Assembly: GCF_963662805.1 (NCBI RefSeq)
Contig: NZ_OY759870.1
Coordinates: forward strand, 1 to 64,000
DNA: 64,000 nucleotides
DNA from: an uncultured Cohaesibacter sp.
GTDB lineage: Bacteria; Pseudomonadota; Alphaproteobacteria; Rhizobiales; Cohaesibacteraceae
Direction of reading: 5' to 3'
This document shows positions 34,564 to 42,053 of this stretch, in pieces (the stretch's first letter is position 1; every line of letters begins with the position of its first letter). A model generated the notes under the pieces. That model ran no database searches. It was not told the origin of the DNA and saw nothing but the letters and a program-made list of their open reading frames with translations. The translations under genes were made by a program, and so were the position numbers.

Positions 34564-36093
34564 ATGCTGAGAAATCTTTCAAAGGCGCTGCTTCTGACCA
34601 GCTGCTTTGCCCTGCCATTCGCCACCAGCGCCGCTGCTCTGACAATCGAGCCGATTGCGACCTATTCCGTCGGCGTCTTCGATGAAGGCGCGGCCGAGAT
34701 TGTCTCCTACGACAAGGCAGGCAAGAAGCTCTATGTCGTCAATGGTCATGACAAGTCCATCGACATTCTGGACATCGCCAATCCGTCAGAGATCAAGAAG
34801 GCCGGGGCCATCGAAGTGACGAAACACGGCAAGGCTGCCAACTCCGTCTCTGTTCATGGCGATTATGTCGCCATCGCGGTTGAAGCCAAGGACAAGCAGG
34901 CCCCCGGCAAGCTGGTCCTCTACAAGACCGACGGAACATTGGTTGGCGAGGCAACCGTGGGCGCCCTTCCCGATTGCGTCGTCTTTGCCCCCAACGGTGC
35001 CTATGTCATCGTTGCCAACGAAGGCGAGCCATCCGACGACTTCAAGACCGATCCGGAAGGTACCGTGTCCATCGTTTCCGTTCCGTCGCTTGAGGTGAAG
35101 ACCGTCACCTTCGAAACCTTGAAGGCAGAAGATTTTGGCGATGACTTCCACACTGCCGCTCCGGAAGGCATCTCCTTCACCCAGCAGATCGAGCCGGAAT
35201 ATGTTGCGATCACCAAGGACAGCAAGACTGCCTTTGTCTCTCTGCAGGAAAGCAATGCCATTGCCGTGATCGACGTCGACAATGCGGCTCTGAAAAGAGT
35301 CTTTACCCTCGGCTTTCAGGATTACTCCAAGGAGCTCGCCGACCTGTCCGACAAGGATGGCAAGATCAACCGCCAGAACTGGCCTGTCCTGTCTTTCCGC
35401 ATGCCGGACACCATCGATGCCTTCAGCAAGGATGGCGTCAACTATGTCGTCATGGCCAACGAAGGCGACAGCCGCGACTATGAAGGCTATTCCGAGGAAG
35501 AACGCCTCGGTAAGGTCAAGCTCGATGCGACCGCCTTCCCGAATGCCGAAGAGCTGCAGAAGAAGGAAAATCTTGGCCGCCTGAAGATCACCACATCACA
35601 GGGCGATACCGATGGCGATGGCGACTTTGACGTCATCTATGGTTACGGTGGCCGGTCTTTCTCCATCTTCAATGAATCAGGCGACATGGTCTTCGACAGT
35701 GGCACCGAAATTGAAGCCAAGATTGCCGAGCTCGCTCCGACCGCTTTCAACAGCGAAGGGGCCAACGAGAGCTTTGACAATCGCTCGGATGATAAGGGCG
35801 TCGAGCCCGAAGCGATCGAGCTTGGGGAAGTCGACGGCAAGCTCTATGCCTTCGTTGGCCTCGAGCGTCAAAGTGGTATTGTGGTCTATGACATCACAGA
35901 TCCGGCCAAGGCCTCCTTCGTCACCTACGCCAGCAATACCAAGCTGGAAGGCGAGTCCGAAAAACTGACTGCTGGTGATATTGGCCCGGAAGGGATCACG
36001 TTCATTGCGGCTGAAGATAGCCCGAATGGCGCTCCCATGCTGGCCGTTGCCAACGAAGTCTCCGGAACGACCACCTTGTGGGCGATTAAATAA
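34564..36093 (+). CDS. Exported choice-of-anchor I family / LVIVD-like propeller protein
   Basis: 509 residues from the ATG at 34564 with GAGGGAA upstream; an N-terminal signal peptide ends near FATSAAA. The mature chain is a beta-propeller with LVIVD-type strands (LYVVNGHDKSIDILDIANP, YVIVANEGEPSDDF, TAFVSLQESNAIAVIDVDN, YVVMANEGDSRDYEG) and a calcium-like loop GDTDGDGDFD. It belongs to the group often annotated as choice-of-anchor I or alkaline phosphatase-like; no phosphatase catalytic motif is visible. It is probably periplasmic or surface-exposed, possibly calcium-binding. A terminator follows. Confidence 0.8.
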   Translation: MLRNLSKALLLTSCFALPFATSAAALTIEPIATYSVGVFDEGAAEIVSYDKAGKKLYVVNGHDKSIDILDIANPSEIKKAGAIEVTKHGKAANSVSVHGDYVAIAVEAKDKQAPGKLVLYKTDGTLVGEATVGALPDCVVFAPNGAYVIVANEGEPSDDFKTDPEGTVSIVSVPSLEVKTVTFETLKAEDFGDDFHTAAPEGISFTQQIEPEYVAITKDSKTAFVSLQESNAIAVIDVDNAALKRVFTLGFQDYSKELADLSDKDGKINRQNWPVLSFRMPDTIDAFSKDGVNYVVMANEGDSRDYEGYSEEERLGKVKLDATAFPNAEELQKKENLGRLKITTSQGDTDGDGDFDVIYGYGGRSFSIFNESGDMVFDSGTEIEAKIAELAPTAFNSEGANESFDNRSDDKGVEPEAIELGEVDGKLYAFVGLERQSGIVVYDITDPAKASFVTYASNTKLEGESEKLTAGDIGPEGITFIAAEDSPNGAPMLAVANEVSGTTTLWAIK

Positions 36094-36134
36094 CGGGCTT
36101 TGCAAGCAAACAAAATGTCCGCCTACAAATGCCG

Positions 36135-36164
36135 AGGCCCGCAAATGTGCGGGCCTTGTTTTTA
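36135..36164 (+). terminator. Terminator after the propeller gene
   Basis: The stem AGGCCCGCA / TGCGGGCCT with loop AATG is followed by TGTTTTTAAA, about 40 bases past the stop. Confidence 0.85.
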
Positions 36165-36208
36165 AATATAAGAAATCAGCTGATTAAAAGGGCTGTTCTG
36201 GCGAACCT

Positions 36209-36982
36209 CTAGTGGCCAGTGAGGGTAATGGCCGCGATGAGGCCCACCTTGCGCAGAACCTGCAAACGCACACCGATGCTCTGTTGCAGCCGCCACAGCT
36301 TTTTCTGCAGCGTCTGTTTCAGGGTCTTGCGAAACTGTGCGCCCTCGCGGTCTGAAATGGTGGATTCGACCGGCGCCACCGTCACCGGGAATGGCACGAC
36401 TTCATAGCAGACGACATGGTTTCGATACTGATTGGCAAAAAAGCGGTCAACGGGTTCATCGATCAGCTCGAGATTCTTGGCCAGCTTGCCAGCGGCTTCT
36501 CTGGTTACCAGATAGCAGGCCGTGCCGATGGTGCATTTCGGTGTATAGATCAGTCTGCGGTCACGGATGGAACCAAACGTCCAGACCTGACGGTCCTGAA
36601 TATAGTGACCTGACAGTTTCACCATGTCCCAATCTTCGGGAAACAATGTCGGGTCCGATATCCACGTCAGAAAATCGTCGGGAAGAACCGCATCATCTTC
36701 CAGTATGATTCCGTACTCGTACTGACTTTCGGCGATGTTGTATAGCGCCTGCCTGTGGCTCATGGAGCAGGCAACCTCGCCCTTGGAAAGAGGGCGCAGC
36801 ATACGCAGGGAAAATTCTGGCCCTTGCGCTGCAATTTCCGCTTCGCTGAGATCCTTGTAGTCGACAGCCTTGAGGATTTTGCAGTCGATACCGAGCTCTG
36901 CCATGCGCTGCTGGATGGCGTCTCGCCGGTCTCGCTGCCTTACAAGATTGATGACTTGAACAAAAGGGGGCGACTGGTCCAT
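36209..36982 (-). CDS. Glycosyltransferase family 25 protein
   Basis: 257 residues. The GT25 pattern is clear: an N-terminal VQVINLVRQRDRRDAIQQRM, an acidic binding site in GIILEDDAVLP (the DxD-like site), the SLSKGEVACSMSHRQALY-type block and a GTACYLVTREAAGKL segment. The family transfers a sugar, often galactose, to lipooligosaccharide in the cytoplasm. The C-terminal tail of about 35 basic residues may attach to the membrane. No other LPS gene is close, so the acceptor is inferred only from the family. Confidence 0.88.
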   Translation of the reverse strand: MDQSPPFVQVINLVRQRDRRDAIQQRMAELGIDCKILKAVDYKDLSEAEIAAQGPEFSLRMLRPLSKGEVACSMSHRQALYNIAESQYEYGIILEDDAVLPDDFLTWISDPTLFPEDWDMVKLSGHYIQDRQVWTFGSIRDRRLIYTPKCTIGTACYLVTREAAGKLAKNLELIDEPVDRFFANQYRNHVVCYEVVPFPVTVAPVESTISDREGAQFRKTLKQTLQKKLWRLQQSIGVRLQVLRKVGLIAAITLTGH

Positions 36983-37200
36983 AGCAATTTTCCGTAGAAT
37001 CCATCAAGCGACAGATCCGCAATACAAAATCGAACGGAAACAATCAATCAGCAAAAGTGGTTTGAGAAGTCTGCAATCACTCAATCGTAAAAAACATCGC
37101 TTTCTGCGGCGGGATGACGCTGGGAAGCCGCTTGGCTTGTTTCAATATGGCCCTTGTTTCGACGATCAGCTGGCAAGATCGAACATTTGATCTCTGCAGA

Positions 37201-37235
37201 CATGAAAAGGCCCGCCAATGGCGGGCCTTTTCATG
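37201..37235. terminator. Bidirectional terminator
   Basis: A perfect 16-bp stem CATGAAAAGGCCCGCC / GGCGGGCCTTTTCATG with a 3-base loop and A/T runs at both ends. It lies after the BA14K-like gene on the minus strand (ending at 37279). Confidence 0.8.
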
Positions 37236-37278
37236 TCGCAAACAGCGTTGAGAGTTGTTTGTCTGAAGGTCAGCTCTC

Positions 37279-37635
37279 TTAAAGACGGCAATAACGGCGC
37301 GGGCCATGGTAGGGCTGATAGGTACAGTCCGAAGATCGGAAACTTCTGTAGCGATTGGCACAGGCGTTATAGTTGCAATATGCGCCATATTCTGGCGGCG
37401 GAGGCGGTGGTGCATTCTTGCGTTGGGCGTCCGATACAATCGCCCCGGCGATGGCTCCGAAAATCGCGCCCGCTACGGCTGCTCCGGCATTGTCATTGTC
37501 ATCGCGGCGATCGCGCCGGTCATGCCGATGATCCTTCTTCCAATGCTGGTACGGAGGTGCGGGCTGGGCCGATGCGGGAACGGCAACAAACCCGACGCAG
37601 ACAGCCATGAAGACTGCAGCAATTTGCCTTTTCAT
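37279..37635 (-). CDS. Small exported BA14K-like / glycine-zipper protein
   Basis: 118 residues from the ATG at 37635 (GAGAGG upstream; the longer frame to 37692 lacks a ribosome site). It has a signal peptide (1-23), a His/Arg/Asp-rich stretch (HWKKDHRHDRRDRRDDND), a glycine-zipper helix (GAAVAGAIFGAIAGAIVSD), a run of six prolines, then a Cys-rich end YCNYNACANRYRSFRSSDCTY that matches the BA14K pattern of RYRSxxxxxxTY. BA14K proteins are abundant surface antigens in Brucella and relatives. It is probably an envelope protein. The role is unknown. Confidence 0.75.
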   Translation of the reverse strand: MKRQIAAVFMAVCVGFVAVPASAQPAPPYQHWKKDHRHDRRDRRDDNDNAGAAVAGAIFGAIAGAIVSDAQRKNAPPPPPPEYGAYCNYNACANRYRSFRSSDCTYQPYHGPRRYCRL

Positions 37636-37821
37636 GTAACTAGCCTCTCTATTGGTCATTCTCTGTTGTTTGTATAACCATCTCGCACGCACAAAGTTCC
37701 ATTACTGGACAACTTTGTCATTTTTGTAGCGCTCGCCTCTCTCTTCGTCCCAGATCACAGACTTATGCCTGTGTCACTAGGGTGATGATCGCTTGTCATT
37801 GCAACGCAAAATAGGATAAGC

Positions 37822-37869
37822 ATGGGCAATCACAAGAAAAAGCGTTCAAGGATGCCGCCCCTGCAATGA
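37822..37869 (+). CDS. 15-codon upstream ORF coupled to map
   Basis: ATG at 37822 with AGGATAAG just upstream encodes the basic peptide MGNHKKKRSRMPPLQ and stops at TGA 37867-37869, which overlaps the ATG of the methionine aminopeptidase gene as ATGA. The good ribosome site before this mini-ORF, and the poorly spaced one before the main gene, suggest that the mini-ORF loads ribosomes for map by translational coupling. Too short to be a recognised protein. Confidence 0.5.
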   Translation: MGNHKKKRSRMPPLQ

Positions 37870-38606
37870 TCGTTACAACCAATGACCAGCTCGAAGCCTT
37901 CAGGGATTGTGGCAAAGCCGTCGCCAAGGCGATCCGAAAGATGGGCGAGGCGCTGGAGCCGGGAATGACCGCCAAGGAGCTTGATGATCTGGGTCGGGCC
38001 TTTCTCGAAAGCGAAGGGGCGCAATCCGCACCCGAACAGGTCTATGATTTCCCCGGAGCAACCTGCATTTCCATAGAGCCCGTGGTGGCTCATGGCTGGG
38101 CCGATGCCCGCGCCATGAAGGCAGGGGATCTGGTCAACATTGATGTTTCCGCCTGCAAGAACGGTTATTTCACCGACGCAGGCGCCACCTTCATTCTACC
38201 CCCCGTCACGCCGGAAAAACGACAGCTGGTCGAAGCAGCCAAACGGGCTCGTGACAGGGCTGTGGCTGCCATCCGTTCGGGAGCATCCATGCAGGTCATC
38301 CCGCAGGCCTTCGCCGAGATCGCCCGCGAAGGCGGTTACTCGATCATCGAAAATCTGCTCGGCTGCCACGGTGTGGGGGAGACCCTTCATGACAAGCCCG
38401 AGATCCTTGCCATCCCGGATAAGCGGGACAAGCGCAAGCTCGCCGAAGGCATGGTTCTTGCCATCGAGCCGTTTCTGTCGACCGGTGCCGAGTTTGCCCA
38501 CGATGGCGACCGGGAATGGGAGCTCTTCACGCCCGGCTGTCTGACCGCCCAGTTCGAGCATACCGTGATTGTGAGCAAGAAGGGCCCGATCATCGTGACT
38601 CTCTGA
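37866..38606 (+). CDS. map: Type I methionine aminopeptidase
   Basis: 246 residues. It removes the initiator Met from new proteins in the cytoplasm. All five metal ligands are visible: Asp93 (NIDVSA), Asp104 (YFTDAG), His168 (GCHGVGETLHD), Glu201 (LAIEPF) and Glu231 (AQFEHT); the substrate-contacting His76 and His175 are present too. The usual S-x-N-E-x-V-x-H block is altered (SIEPVVAHGWAD), so it may be a second, divergent MAP rather than the main one. It has no neighbouring ribosomal or secretion gene and starts by ATGA overlap with a 15-codon ORF. Confidence 0.88.
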   Translation: MIVTTNDQLEAFRDCGKAVAKAIRKMGEALEPGMTAKELDDLGRAFLESEGAQSAPEQVYDFPGATCISIEPVVAHGWADARAMKAGDLVNIDVSACKNGYFTDAGATFILPPVTPEKRQLVEAAKRARDRAVAAIRSGASMQVIPQAFAEIAREGGYSIIENLLGCHGVGETLHDKPEILAIPDKRDKRKLAEGMVLAIEPFLSTGAEFAHDGDREWELFTPGCLTAQFEHTVIVSKKGPIIVTL

Positions 38607-38696
38607 TCATGAACGACCTGATCAGGAACGGCTGAGGTCCGGAGCGTCATTCGATCCGCCCGATCTCATCGCTTTTCAAGCTTTGACCCCAAAAGA

Positions 38697-38724
38697 AAAG
38701 GCCCGCCATTGGCGGGCCTTTCCA
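38697..38724. terminator. Terminator between map and pckA
   Basis: The stem AAAGGCCCGCC / GGCGGGCCTTT (38697-38721) with a 3-base loop can end pckA (minus) and map (plus). Its sequence is nearly the same as the one at 37201-37235. Confidence 0.75.
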
Positions 38725-38745
38725 ATTTTCGATCTCGCGGAAGCC

Positions 38746-40344
38746 TTAGGCTTTCGGAGCTGCTGCTTTGACGGCTTCGTCAACGTGCGGCAGGTAGATT
38801 TCGAAGTTTTTGACAAACATGCCAGCCAGTTTTTTGGCCTGTGCATCGAATGCTGCAGGATCAGACCAGGTGTCACGTGGCATAAGCAGTTTGCTGTCAA
38901 CGCCCGGGCAGGAAAGCGGAACCTGGATGCCGAAGAAGTCGTTGACGCGGAAGTCTGCTTTTTCCAGCGAGCCGTCGAGCGCTGCGGTGAGCAGGGCGCG
39001 GGTGGCTTTGATGGGCATGCGGGAACCGACGCCGTAAGGACCACCGGTCCAACCGGTGTTGACCAGCCAGCAGGTTACCTGATGTTTTTCCATCATTTCG
39101 CGCAGCAGGTTGCCGTACTCGGAAGGATGACGCGGCATGAACGGAGCGCCAAAGCAGGTAGAGAAGGTTGCTTCCGGCTCGGTAACACCTTTTTCGGTAC
39201 CAGCCACTTTCGCGGTGTAACCGGACAGGAAGTGGTACATAGCCTGTTCCGGGGTCAGTTTTGCGATCGGAGGCAGAACACCGAAGGCGTCAGCCGTCAG
39301 CATGATGATGTTTTTCGGCTGCGGAGCGCGACCGGTCAGGGAAGCGTTCGGGATGAAGTCGATCGGGTAGGAAACACGGGTGTTTTCAGTGATCGAGCCA
39401 TCTTCGAAGTCGGGAATGTCAGTGATCGGATCAATGACCATGTTCTCGACGATGGAGCCGAAGGTATGCGTGGTTGCATAGATTTCCGGTTCTGCTTCAG
39501 CGGACAGCTTGATGGTTTTTGCGTAGCAGCCACCTTCGAAGTTGAACACGCCGTTTTCAGACCAGCCATGCTCGTCGTCGCCGATCAGAGTACGGTTCGG
39601 GTCAGCAGACAGGGTGGTTTTACCGGTGCCGGACAGGCCGAAGAAGATAGCGGTATCTTCGTTGTCGCCAACGTTTGCCGAGCAGTGCATCGGCATGATG
39701 CCTTTTTCAGGCAGCAGGTAGTTGAGCGTGGTGAAGACCGATTTCTTGATTTCGCCACCATACAGGGTGCCGGCGATCAGGATGATTTTCTTCGCGAAGT
39801 TGATCGCGATGCAGGTGCCGGTGCGAACGCCGTATTTTGCAGGATCGGTTTCGAAGCTCGGCAGGTCGATGACGGTCAGTTCGGGAATGAAGGAAGCAAG
39901 TTCTTCATGTTCCGGACGGATCAGCATGTTGCGGATGAAGTGCGACTGCCATGCCAGTTCGGTCACGATACGGGTTTTGATGCGGTGATCAAGGTCAGCG
40001 CCGCCGTAAAGGTCCTGAACGAACAGTTCTTTGCCTTCTGCATGTTTCAGCATGTCTGCATGCAGCATGTCGAAGGCTTCCGGGGTCATGGACTTGTTTT
40101 TGTCCCACCAGATGGTGTTTTCGGTGGTTTCGTCGCGAACGGTGAATTTGTCCTGAGGAGAGCGGCCGGTGTGAACGCCGGTGTTCACTGCCAATGCGCC
40201 ACCATGAATCAGGCGACCTTCGCCGCGTGCCAATGCTTCTTCTACCAGTTTTGGATAACGATAGTTCCAATGAACGGCTTCCAGGTTTTGCAGACCGTTT
40301 TTGTCTACACCGTAGGATTCGTTGATCGTGCCGAATTGTTTCAC
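38746..40344 (-). CDS. pckA: Phosphoenolpyruvate carboxykinase (ATP)
   Basis: 532 residues from the GTG at 40344, selected because AAGGGG lies 8 bases before it. A GTG seven codons upstream (40365) has no ribosome site. It converts oxaloacetate to phosphoenolpyruvate, the first gluconeogenic step. Motifs: RSPQDKF substrate loop, GLSGTGKTTL (kinase-1a P-loop), GDDEHGW (kinase-2), GGCYAK and the adenine-binding segment RAPQPKNIIML. Codon use favours a narrow set with more T-ending codons than neighbours, as expected for high expression. It is divergent from chvI, an arrangement shared with rhizobia, where ChvI influences pckA. Confidence 0.96.
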   Translation of the reverse strand: MKQFGTINESYGVDKNGLQNLEAVHWNYRYPKLVEEALARGEGRLIHGGALAVNTGVHTGRSPQDKFTVRDETTENTIWWDKNKSMTPEAFDMLHADMLKHAEGKELFVQDLYGGADLDHRIKTRIVTELAWQSHFIRNMLIRPEHEELASFIPELTVIDLPSFETDPAKYGVRTGTCIAINFAKKIILIAGTLYGGEIKKSVFTTLNYLLPEKGIMPMHCSANVGDNEDTAIFFGLSGTGKTTLSADPNRTLIGDDEHGWSENGVFNFEGGCYAKTIKLSAEAEPEIYATTHTFGSIVENMVIDPITDIPDFEDGSITENTRVSYPIDFIPNASLTGRAPQPKNIIMLTADAFGVLPPIAKLTPEQAMYHFLSGYTAKVAGTEKGVTEPEATFSTCFGAPFMPRHPSEYGNLLREMMEKHQVTCWLVNTGWTGGPYGVGSRMPIKATRALLTAALDGSLEKADFRVNDFFGIQVPLSCPGVDSKLLMPRDTWSDPAAFDAQAKKLAGMFVKNFEIYLPHVDEAVKAAAPKA

Positions 40345-41045
40345 TTTAAAAGCCCCTTGAGACACACTAGGTTGTGGGAAACTGACTTTTCAGCCAGCCC
40401 GACAGCGGCAAGCCACCGCGATCGGTTGTCCGCCAAAAGACAAGCGGAAGTTAGGTTCGTCTGGCGGATATAGCCGCTCTTTTCAATGACGTTTCTTCCT
40501 CCAGAAGCCGTCGCGCCATTGTCCTCTGGTCGCAGGAGGCGGCTCCGTATCAGTCCTTATGTCGAACTCGAGCCACTTCTAGCCGTGACGCTCTGAGGTG
40601 TCGTTGATTTCCCGCAAACTTGGATGGAGAAGAACGTCTTTCTGGAGCGAAGATTTATACTAAAGTGCTAGGATGGAATAGTTCGACCTTTCGATAATTT
40701 TGATGCCTATTTGGTTGCGCTCTTGCGCAAAAAGTGAGCAATTATTTATAAAAGTGGCGAGAGTAAGCCATTTTCTTTTCATTTCTTTCAAGTTTGAATG
40801 TCGTTGTGGATTGAATTGTTCGGCCATAATTTGGCGATTATCCATCCATATCTCTGCCCAAGGTGACAGAATTGTGATTTTGGCATATCTGTCAGTTTCG
40901 AATGGCGGATCTCATGGCTGTCTGCTGCTAGCCTGTTGATGATCGCCACGGGTGACCTATATTCGGGGCAGGATGCACAAAAAGAAGGCTGCATCACCGC
41001 TGAAAGAATGCCGGCGACAAGGGCCGGTCATGGAAAGGAAGCGAC
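40345..41045. other. pckA-chvI divergent control region
   Basis: A 700-bp gap without a supported gene. The AT-rich centre (40640-40900) probably holds both promoters. A clean inverted repeat TTGCGC-tctt-GCGCAA lies at 40715-40730, a candidate regulator site. No match to a known riboswitch is recognised. Confidence 0.5.
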
Positions 41046-41756
41046 ATGGCAACAATCGCGCTTGTCGATGATGATCGCAACATCCTGACTTCGGTGTCCA
41101 TCGCGCTGGAAAGTGAAGGATACAAGGTCGATACCTACACAGATGGCGCCTCCGGGCTTGACGGCCTGTTGCATGCGCCGCCCGATCTTGCGATTCTTGA
41201 TATCAAGATGCCGCGCATGGATGGTATGGAGCTTCTCCGCCGCCTGCGTCAGAAGACCGATCTGCCAGTGATCTTCCTCACCTCCAAGGATGATGAGATC
41301 GACGAGCTCTTCGGCCTGAAGATGGGCGCCGATGACTTCATTCACAAACCTTTCTCCCAGCGTCTGCTCGTTGAGCGCGTCAAGGCCGTTCTACGGCGCG
41401 CTCAGGCGCGTGAGACGGTGATCAAGGGTGAAGGCCAGACCAACAAGTCCGATCTTCTGGAACGTGGGCAGCTGTCCATGGATCAGGAGCGGCACACCTG
41501 TAGCTGGGATGGTAAGCCGGTGACCCTGACGGTGACCGAGTTTCTCATTCTCTTCTCGCTTGCCCAGCGCCCCGGCGTGGTCAAGAGCCGCAATGCCTTG
41601 ATGGATGCGGCCTATGAGGATCAGGTCTATGTGGATGATCGCACGATCGACAGCCACATCAAGCGTCTGCGCAAGAAGTTCAAGGCGGTCGACGACAATT
41701 TCGATATGATCGAAACCCTTTACGGTGTCGGCTATCGCTTCCGCGAGAGCGCCTGA
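41046..41756 (+). CDS. chvI: Response regulator ChvI (OmpR/PhoB type)
   Basis: 236 residues. The receiver domain (1-120) carries the acidic pocket DDD at 8-10, the phospho-acceptor Asp52 (LAILDIKMPRMDG), Thr79 and Lys101. The C-terminal winged helix (about 145-236) ends with TIDSHIKRLRKKFK and ETLYGVGYRF, typical of the OmpR class. With ChvG it controls envelope, acid stress and exopolysaccharide genes in rhizobia and Brucella (BvrR). GGAAAGGAAG lies before the ATG. The sensor kinase gene follows after 297 bases containing three hairpins. Confidence 0.93.
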   Translation: MATIALVDDDRNILTSVSIALESEGYKVDTYTDGASGLDGLLHAPPDLAILDIKMPRMDGMELLRRLRQKTDLPVIFLTSKDDEIDELFGLKMGADDFIHKPFSQRLLVERVKAVLRRAQARETVIKGEGQTNKSDLLERGQLSMDQERHTCSWDGKPVTLTVTEFLILFSLAQRPGVVKSRNALMDAAYEDQVYVDDRTIDSHIKRLRKKFKAVDDNFDMIETLYGVGYRFRESA

Positions 41757-41785
41757 CCGTCAAGAGCTGAAAAGCTTGCTTTCAA

Positions 41786-41865
41786 AGGCTCCGCATTCGG
41801 GAGCCTGCCATTCAACAGAATGGCTTGCATGGAACCGCGTCTGGGCTGACAATGGCGGTCAGCCC
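41786..41865 (+). other. Three consecutive hairpins between chvI and chvG
   Basis: Hairpins are AGGCTCC / GGAGCCT (41786-41806), GCCATTC / GAATGGC (41807-41824) and GGGCTGAC / GTCAGCCC (41843-41865), all perfect stems with 4-7 base loops. None has a U-tract, so they more likely act on mRNA stability or relative expression of regulator and kinase than as a terminator. Confidence 0.5.
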
Positions 41866-42053
41866 GGGGCCTGATAGGCCGAAAGGCAATCAAGACAGAA
41901 TGAAGGGTGACGTGAGGCAAAGGCTCTACGCGCACTTCATTTCCGACCATCGGGACCATGAGGGCCGTAGCGCGGCCCCTTTGGCATTTGGTGGCACCAG
42001 TCATCGGGACCGATCCTGAAGGCTGGTCCAAATGCTGCGAACACTGGAAAAGC

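Noticed and set aside
38683..40473. 596-codon plus-strand ORF
   Set aside because: Antisense shadow of pckA, whose kinase motifs are intact.
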